Assembly (NCBI GenBank): GCA_964636325.1
Contig: CAZWRV010000004.1
Span: 1-64,000, forward strand
DNA: 64,000 nt
From: CAZWRV01 sp964636325
GTDB lineage: Bacteria; Verrucomicrobiota; Lentisphaeria; Victivallales; GWF2-50-93
Direction of reading: 5' to 3'
The first letter of the stretch is position 1, and every line of letters starts with the position of its first letter. Positions 59,174-64,000 of the stretch are shown piece by piece. The notes beneath the pieces were generated by a model, which ran no database searches, had not been told where the DNA came from, and saw nothing but the letters and a program-made list of their open reading frames with translations. The position numbers and the translations under genes are program-made.

Positions 59174-59265
59174 GCGGCACGGGAGTGCCGCACATACTCC
59201 AAAGACGCCAAGGGCATCATAAGTGTGATGCGAAGCATCTTTGGAATGCGGCGTTCATACGCCGC
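59174..59265. other. structured intergenic element with three hairpins and an enclosing helix
   Basis: Hairpin 1: GCGGCAC-GGGA-GTGCCGC (59174-59191). Helix TCCAAAGA (59198-59205) with TCTTTGGA (59238-59245) encloses hairpin 2, GCATCA-TAAGTG-TGATGC (59214-59231). Hairpin 3: GCGGCGT-TCAT-ACGCCGC (59248-59265), followed by TTTGTAATTTTT. All stems are perfect. It lies in the 341-bp gap 58953-59293, where no gene is seen. It could be a small RNA, a 5' leader of the next gene with a terminator-like end, or a dispersed repeat. Confidence 0.5.
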
Positions 59266-59293
59266 TTTGTAATTTTTCCTTGGGAAAAAATTT

Positions 59294-60430
59294 ATGAGAA
59301 AATCGGAGAAACCGTTTAATCCGGCAAAATCCCGGAGGGCAGGGACGCCCGGGCTCCAGCGCAGGATGTCAGGCAGCCTGCGCAGGCTGCACTTGGACTT
59401 CCATAATCCTGCGGGCATCCCCGGCCTGTGCGCTGATTTCAACGCGCGGGAATTCGCCGTTACGATCCGGGACGCGGGTTTCGATTCGGTCACCGTGTTC
59501 GCGCTGGACTCGCACGGACACTGCTACTATCCGACCCGCGCGGGGATCAGACATCCCGATCTTAAGATCGACTTCCTCGGGGAGGCTGTCGAGGCTTGCC
59601 GCCGGGAAGGGCTTCTGGTCGGCGCATACATTGCCGTCGGATCAAGCGATTACGTGGAAAGGTCGTGGTGCCAGGTTGATGCGCTGGGACGGCCGCGCTG
59701 CCATGTTGATCAGGGGGGGTATCAGATGATCTGCCTCAACTCCCCTCATATTGAGGAGAACATCCTCCCAATAACAGCTGAAGTTGTTGAGAAATATCCG
59801 GTGGACTGCATCTTCTACGACCTTCTGCACTTTTTCGACGAGGGCTGCCATTGCATCCGCTGCAAAAGGCTGATGGAAAGATGGGATCTTTCATGGAAGT
59901 CCCCGCAGGATGTCCGCGAGCTGACGCGGCGCACCGTGGGAATCTTCGCTGAAAAGACTGCGAAATTCATCCGGAGTATCCGGCCGGGGCTGGAAATCAG
60001 CTACAATACAATGTCGATCCATGAGCGGCCGGCCGGGATGGAACATGCTTCATACTTTGACATCGAGTCGCCGGCGACCGGCGGCTGGGGATACTTCTAT
60101 TTCCCTCCGCGCGCCCGCTACATACGCACTCTCGGACTCCCCGTTTCAGGCATGACAGTGGCATTCCACAACAGCTGGGGCGGTTTTGGCGGCCTCAAGT
60201 CGAAGGCGCAGCTTGAGCACGAGGCGTATACGTTTATTGCCGGCGGCGCCGGCGTCGGAATCGGAGACCAGCTACCCCCGCGTGGAAGGTTGGAGAAGGA
60301 AAGATATGGGCGGATTGGGGAGATTTTAAATCCGATCCGCGGCCTGGAACCTTTCCTCCGCAGCGCGTCCCCTCTTGCCGAAGCTGCGATTGTCCTTCCA
60401 CCCCTGGGTCAGGGCCAGTTCCCTTCTTAA
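59294..60430 (+). CDS. glycosidase-like TIM barrel, C-terminally truncated
   Basis: A 378-residue protein beginning with a basic stretch, then RRLHLDFHNPAGIPGLCADF, DSVTVFALDSHGHCYYPTRA, VDCIFYDLLHFFDEGCHCIRC and HASYFDIESPATGGWGYFYF, the pattern of hypothetical glycosyl hydrolase 6/fucosidase-like barrels related to the beta-galactosidase superfamily. Members normally continue with a trimerisation-type domain after the barrel; here the protein stops at AIVLPPLGQGQFPS. The break lies 159 bp before the second LacI gene, suggesting that the rearrangement that brought that copy cut this gene. It may be a pseudogene. Confidence 0.65.
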   Translation: MRKSEKPFNPAKSRRAGTPGLQRRMSGSLRRLHLDFHNPAGIPGLCADFNAREFAVTIRDAGFDSVTVFALDSHGHCYYPTRAGIRHPDLKIDFLGEAVEACRREGLLVGAYIAVGSSDYVERSWCQVDALGRPRCHVDQGGYQMICLNSPHIEENILPITAEVVEKYPVDCIFYDLLHFFDEGCHCIRCKRLMERWDLSWKSPQDVRELTRRTVGIFAEKTAKFIRSIRPGLEISYNTMSIHERPAGMEHASYFDIESPATGGWGYFYFPPRARYIRTLGLPVSGMTVAFHNSWGGFGGLKSKAQLEHEAYTFIAGGAGVGIGDQLPPRGRLEKERYGRIGEILNPIRGLEPFLRSASPLAEAAIVLPPLGQGQFPS

Positions 60431-60588
60431 GATACCAGTTGTCTCGGGTCCGCTGGTCGTGTCGCTCCGGCCTCGGGATAGGAAAGGCGCAGAGCAGCTT
60501 CGCCGCAACCAAGCCTTGCGACAATCATAAAATAGTAACGCAAAGGCGCAGAGGCGCAAAGTAAAGTCGGGTAAAAACAAATAACTGA
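60431..60588. repeat. junction with degenerate GGCGCAGAG iterations
   Basis: CGCAAAGGCGCAGAGGCGCAAAG-type phrases (about 60540-60562) and a CTTCGCCGCAACCAA phrase that recurs as CTTCCGCCGCAACCAA near 62900. These are intergenic filler phrases of PVC genomes. They mark the join between the truncated glycosidase and the second LacI copy. Confidence 0.45.
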
Positions 60589-61572
60589 ATGAAACATCCT
60601 GTGAAAAAAGGGAAGCCGACCCTCAAGAACATCGCCGAGAGGGCGGGTGTGTCCCTAACCGCCGCCTCGATGTATCTGAACGGAAAGGCGAAGAAGTACA
60701 AGCTGGCCGACGCCACCTGCGAACGGATCGAGAGGGCGATCAGGGACTGCAACTTCGTCCCTAACTTCCACGCCAGGGCGATCGCGTCCAAGCGGACGAT
60801 GCTGGTCGGCGTGCAGATATACGACAGCCCCGACGTCTCGTTCTGGCTGAGGATCATATCCGGCATCGAAGAGGTTCTGGAGCCGGAGAAGTATCACATG
60901 ATCTTCTCGACGTCCCACTCATCCTCGGAAAAGGAGCTTGAGTCGGTCGAGTTTATGATCGCAAAAGGCATAGACGGGCTTATAATCGCCCCGACAAACA
61001 AGGGCGGCCAGAACAACTTCCCATATTTCCGGAAATTGAACACGACCCTTCCCATAGCAACGATAAACACCAAGATCAAGGGAGTGTCGGCTGCCTACAA
61101 CGACAATTATGCGGGCGGGCGCCTCGCCACCGAGCACCTGATAAGGCTGGGGCACCGGAGGATCGCCTTCATAGGAAACACCCTGTTCAGGAGGGCGGAA
61201 GCATACTTTGACGTGATGCGCGAGAAAGGCTTGCCCGCCGCATCCTTCAAGGACGTACGCTCCTTCATGCGCGAGATCAAAAGATTCACCGCAGCTTTCT
61301 GCTTCAGCGACTACCTTGTCCTGGAACTCTACAACGAGGCCGCGGCGATGAAGTTGAAAATCCCGCGCGATATTTCCGTGGCAGGCTATGACAACATGGA
61401 TTTCACTTGCCTGCTCTCTCCGCGCCCATGCACGGTCGACCAGTTCAAGAAGGAACTCGGCGCCGCCGCGGCCGAAATCCTCATGGCGCGCATCAACGGC
61501 GGGGCAGTTCTCCCCGATAGGATATTCAACCCCATCCTGCGCGAAGGCGCAAGCGTCCGCCTGCTTGCATGA
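60589..61572 (+). CDS. LacI-family regulator, copy 2
   Basis: A 327-residue LacI/GalR protein almost the same as the one at 48121. The HTH, hinge and the first two thirds of the sensor domain are identical at DNA level (60618-61199); a 90-bp stretch after that is diverged (REKGLPAASFKDVRSFMREI against RENSLDPRSFKDVNSFMREI), and the last third is about 90 percent alike. With the same HTH it should recognise the same CTAAAGCGATTTAG operators, while the changed loop and C-terminus may alter ligand preference. The start region (MKHPVKKGKP) differs and has no ribosome-binding site. Confidence 0.9.
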   Translation: MKHPVKKGKPTLKNIAERAGVSLTAASMYLNGKAKKYKLADATCERIERAIRDCNFVPNFHARAIASKRTMLVGVQIYDSPDVSFWLRIISGIEEVLEPEKYHMIFSTSHSSSEKELESVEFMIAKGIDGLIIAPTNKGGQNNFPYFRKLNTTLPIATINTKIKGVSAAYNDNYAGGRLATEHLIRLGHRRIAFIGNTLFRRAEAYFDVMREKGLPAASFKDVRSFMREIKRFTAAFCFSDYLVLELYNEAAAMKLKIPRDISVAGYDNMDFTCLLSPRPCTVDQFKKELGAAAAEILMARINGGAVLPDRIFNPILREGASVRLLA

Positions 61573-61720
61573 CTGTAAATACTAGGAAAACTACCCAGTT
61601 AACTGAGTATTCGCGCCTGACCTTCAATCGGCCACCGTTTCCGCGCCCGCGTTTCTATCGCCTTCCCGCCTCCTGGTAGGCGCAGCCGATAAAAGGACTG
61701 CGGACGCAAAATACATACAA

Positions 61721-61773
61721 ATTGTCTAAAATAGGCCTTGACAGACATTTCATATGATGGTAATATAGACAAT
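61721..61773 (+). promoter_or_regulatory. strong promoter flanked by ATTGTCTA inverted repeats
   Basis: TTGACA (61738-61743), 17-bp spacer, TAATAT (61761-61766). ATTGTCTA (61721-61728) and TAGACAAT (61766-61773) are perfect inverted repeats flanking the -35 and abutting the -10 box. Transcription should begin near 61773, immediately before the ATG at 61774, so the mRNA would be almost leaderless. The repeats fit autoregulation by the GntR-type protein. Confidence 0.7.
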
Positions 61774-62862
61774 ATGAATAAAAAAGGCAGAAACATTCTC
61801 AGCGTCAGGATAAAGGAGAGGCTGAAGTCGGACATCCTTTCCGGGCGTTTTTCCGGGAGCCGGATGCTCGCCACGGAGCAGACGCTATGCGCCGAGTTCG
61901 GCGCCAGCAGGGAGACGATCCGGAGGAGCATAGAGCTTCTCATACAGGAAAAGCTCTGCGAGCGGATTCCGAACAGAGGAGTCATTGTCACATCGGACGC
62001 GTCGGGCAGGGCGGAGAAAAAGGTCGAGATAAGTATCCTGACCCCTTACGAGTACCAGCACGAGAACTACTACTACAAGAGCATGCTTGCAGGCTTCGTC
62101 GCAGGCAGCAGGAAATATGGGGTGTCCTTCAGGTTCATCGCCAGGAACACAGGCAAGTCCATCCTTTCCCACAGGGCTTCATCCCCGATGATCGTATGGC
62201 CGGCGGAGAAGAACGACTATGCCGAATGCTGCAGGATGCTGGACGGCGGGGTGAACTTTCTTGTCCTGTCCGCGTCTTTCGACGACATGGACATTCCTGC
62301 TATCGACGGCGACAATAGGACGGGCGCGGAAATGATCGCATCGCTCTTTGCCGAAAACGGACACAGGTCCGCAGGAATCGTCTTAAAGGGAAGGCTGCCC
62401 TCGCTCGATCATTCGGTCCGGCTCGCCGCGTTCAGGGGCCTCATGAGGAAGAAGGGGTCGGGGATGGAAGCGCTTGTCTTCATGCCGGAAAAGTCCATAT
62501 ACTGCAATCAAGGAGACCGCAAAAGGTTCGTCCGATGGCTGGAGGAAAATTCAATCACCGCCGTTTTCGCGATCGACCTCGAACTCGCGGAGGAGCTGTA
62601 TGTGATATGCGGAGAGCGTTCGATCTCAATTCCCGGAGATATTTCTATGGCGGCGTTCGACGATTCGGAACTTGCGGAGTTTCTCAGGCCGCCGTTGACG
62701 GTCGTTTCGCAGCCGTTCAGAGAAATGGCCGAGAGCGCGGTCCGTCGGCTCGCAGAGTCCGGGCGCGCAGGAGAGCCCTGCAGGGGAACTGAGCTCTTCC
62801 CCGTCTCCCTGATCAGACGGGAATCCGTGAGGAACATATCCGAATGCCAGAAGATGGCATGA
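61774..62862 (+). CDS. GntR-type HTH regulator with LacI-like sensor domain
   Basis: A 362-residue AraR-type chimera. The winged helix (residues 8-75) contains LSVRIKERLKSDILSGRFSG, MLATEQTLCAEFGASRETIRRSIELL and LCERIPNRGVIVTSD. The sensor follows (VEISILTPYEYQHENYYYKS, PMIVWPAEKNDYAEC, PGDISMAAFDDSELAEFLRP). It would sense a sugar released by the local glycosidases. The longer frame that starts at the TTG at 61738 is rejected because that TTG is the -35 box. It may be translated from a leaderless transcript. Confidence 0.86.
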   Translation: MNKKGRNILSVRIKERLKSDILSGRFSGSRMLATEQTLCAEFGASRETIRRSIELLIQEKLCERIPNRGVIVTSDASGRAEKKVEISILTPYEYQHENYYYKSMLAGFVAGSRKYGVSFRFIARNTGKSILSHRASSPMIVWPAEKNDYAECCRMLDGGVNFLVLSASFDDMDIPAIDGDNRTGAEMIASLFAENGHRSAGIVLKGRLPSLDHSVRLAAFRGLMRKKGSGMEALVFMPEKSIYCNQGDRKRFVRWLEENSITAVFAIDLELAEELYVICGERSISIPGDISMAAFDDSELAEFLRPPLTVVSQPFREMAESAVRRLAESGRAGEPCRGTELFPVSLIRRESVRNISECQKMA

Positions 62863-62921
62863 AAGCAGAAAGTAAACCACACAGAGCTCAGGGAAGCTTC
62901 CGCCGCAACCAAATTCAAATC

Positions 62922-62937
62922 CGAATTTCGAAATTCG
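62922..62937. repeat. 16-bp perfect palindrome upstream of prepilin-like gene
   Basis: CGAATTTCGAAATTCG is its own reverse complement. It lies 46 bp before the start of the prepilin-like gene at 62983. It may be an operator, or only part of a common AAATTCGAA intergenic phrase. Confidence 0.4.
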
Positions 62938-62982
62938 AAACAAGATGACGGATTGTATTACAGATAATGGAGGGCTATAGGC

Positions 62983-63816
62983 ATGAGATACCATTTCCCG
63001 AGCTTCCGCACAGGTCGTAAGCAAATGCGTATGCTTAATCCTTCTTCTCAGCCCGATGGTAAAAATTCTGCGCCTCGGCAAATTTTTACGCTTATTGAGC
63101 TTCTCGTCGTGATCGCGATAATCGCGATTCTGTCGGCGATGCTTCTACCTGCGCTCGGAAAGGCCAGGGACAGCGCGAAGTCCATCCTATGCGTCGGCAA
63201 CCTGAAGCAGATCGGCTCGGCGTTCATCATGTATTCCGGTGACAACCAGGGATTTTTCCCAGGCTACAGGGAATTGGACATGGGTAACATCCCCATAAAG
63301 CGCTGGTGGAACTATATTGCCACAACCGAAGGGGATCCGACAATCACTCCGGCAAGCACGAACTACTGCAGCGGATACATCAAGGTCTATCCTTACCATT
63401 ACAACAACGGGGTTCCAGGAAGCTACAATTCCACCTGGATTTGCCCGAAGATCTCCAGCGTCGACGCGCCGAACTCCTGGATCAGCTACGCGGCCAACTG
63501 CCATTTTGGCCAGATCGTTCCTTCGGCATCCTACAATGACGCCAACATTATTGAGGCAAAGATTAAGAATCCATCCCACAAGTTCTTTGTCGCAGACACA
63601 AGGATGAATGATCCGGCGAAGGTTGTAAACTGGTATTCGTATCAGAATTTCGGCGACCTTGTTTATCCGGGGCCAGGCGCCTTGTCCGTCGACCACAGCA
63701 GGGGGCTCAACGTATCCTGGGCCGATGGCCACGCCGACTGGATCAACGGCCAGACATTCGTATCGGGCCAGCCCGGCGTAAATATCCATTACTACATGAA
63801 TTTCTATTCGGAATGA
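62983..63816 (+). CDS. prepilin-like protein with H-x9-DG motif
   Basis: A 277-residue protein: 34-residue basic leader, then FTLIELLVVIAIIAILSAML, KARDSAKSILCVGNLKQIGS, and the C-terminal VDHSRGLNVSWADGHADWI (exact H-x9-DG). The residue before the cleavage Phe is Ile. In the codons just before the helix the DNA forms a hairpin, GTAAAAATT (63059-63067) with AATTTTTAC (63081-63089). GGAGGG lies 8 nt before the ATG. It follows the GntR-type regulator gene. Confidence 0.9.
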   Translation: MRYHFPSFRTGRKQMRMLNPSSQPDGKNSAPRQIFTLIELLVVIAIIAILSAMLLPALGKARDSAKSILCVGNLKQIGSAFIMYSGDNQGFFPGYRELDMGNIPIKRWWNYIATTEGDPTITPASTNYCSGYIKVYPYHYNNGVPGSYNSTWICPKISSVDAPNSWISYAANCHFGQIVPSASYNDANIIEAKIKNPSHKFFVADTRMNDPAKVVNWYSYQNFGDLVYPGPGALSVDHSRGLNVSWADGHADWINGQTFVSGQPGVNIHYYMNFYSE

Positions 63817-63875
63817 AATGCAAAAAATGAACTGACGGGCGGAGGGATATGTATTCAAGAGAAGGAATACTGAGC

Positions 63876-64000
63876 ATGAAAAGTAATCCATTAAACTTGT
63901 ATACATGCCGCATGCGGAGGCAATCGTCCGGGCGTTTTTCTTATACATACGGTAAAAATTTTCCGTCAAGGAAAATTTTTACGCTCATCGAATTGCTGGT
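63876..64000 (+). CDS. prepilin-like protein, 5' part only (cut by window end)
   Basis: Reading from ATG 63876 (AAGGA 9 nt upstream; an in-frame ATG is at 63849) gives a 34-residue leader rich in Arg and Ser, then IFTLIELL, where the window ends. The coding DNA just before the helix contains a perfect 13-bp hairpin, GTAAAAATTTTCC (63952-63964) with GGAAAATTTTTAC (63970-63982), at the same place as the weaker hairpin of the neighbouring gene. Two prepilin-like genes thus stand in tandem. Confidence 0.8.
   Translation, partial: MKSNPLNLYTCRMRRQSSGRFSYTYGKNFPSRKIFTLIELL

Noticed and set aside
60540..60565. GGCGCAGAG iterations as a microsatellite or functional repeat
   Set aside because: Only about two imperfect units; similar phrases are common intergenic filler in this type of genome.
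61738..61773. TTG start of the second GntR-type regulator
   Set aside because: This TTG is the first half of the TTGACA -35 box; the winged-helix domain begins after the ATG at 61774.

Overview
The window looks like a chromosomal piece of a strictly anaerobic, GC-rich bacterium of the PVC group, most likely Lentisphaerota (Victivallales-like). This is inferred from the gene set: several prepilin-like proteins with the FTLIELLVVIAIIAIL start and an H-x9-DG end, many uncharacterised glycosidases, UroD-like proteins, LacI/GntR regulators with sugar-binding domains, and a trimeric [FeFe] hydrogenase. No rRNA or tRNA gene and no CRISPR array was seen, so placement rests on protein style only.

Left part (1-8400): an ECF sigma factor with two membrane proteins (minus strand), a vapBC toxin-antitoxin pair touching pyrD, a stand-alone coaB, a UroD/MtaA-type protein, an RRM RNA-binding protein with a clear terminator, and an orphan livF-like ABC ATPase.

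Redox region (8544-20230, plus strand): two related flavin/iron-sulfur modules in a row. The first is HndB-like + NuoE + a 1012-residue NuoF fused to a GltD/NfnB-type FAD/NADPH oxidoreductase. The second is NuoE + NuoF + [FeFe] hydrogenase HydA, followed by an overlapping PfkB sugar kinase. A vapBC pair lies between the modules, and an AT-richer restriction-methylation pair splits the NuoF and HydA genes. Working model (inference): one complex balances NADH, NADPH and ferredoxin, the other couples NADH plus ferredoxin to H2. A MetF-MetV fusion at 27903-29333 fits folate C1 metabolism in the same anaerobic setting.

Middle (20300-30700): a frameshifted and truncated ABC ATPase remnant, fabD, a membrane-anchored oligopeptide-type binding protein, an epimerase, a D-Ala-D-Ala carboxypeptidase and leuA on the minus strand, then the MetF-MetV fusion and a small prepilin pair.

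Right part (31168-64000): a large carbohydrate-degradation region with about ten glycosidase or lyase genes, two further UroD-like proteins, an amidohydrolase, an esterase, two GntR/LacI chimeric regulators, two nearly identical LacI regulators and three more prepilin-like genes (the last cut by the window end). Two promoters, in front of a heparinase-like lyase and in front of a prepilin-glycosidase operon, share the same -35, spacer, -10 and a CTAAAGCGATTTAG palindrome at the same distance. They look like one LacI regulon that includes the prepilin gene.

The intergenic DNA is unusually rich in dispersed palindromes: a hairpin family with a fixed loop and co-varying stem, a 78-bp GC-rich miniature element in two copies, and a GCGGGC/GCCCGC element that has written the C-terminus of the sigma factor.
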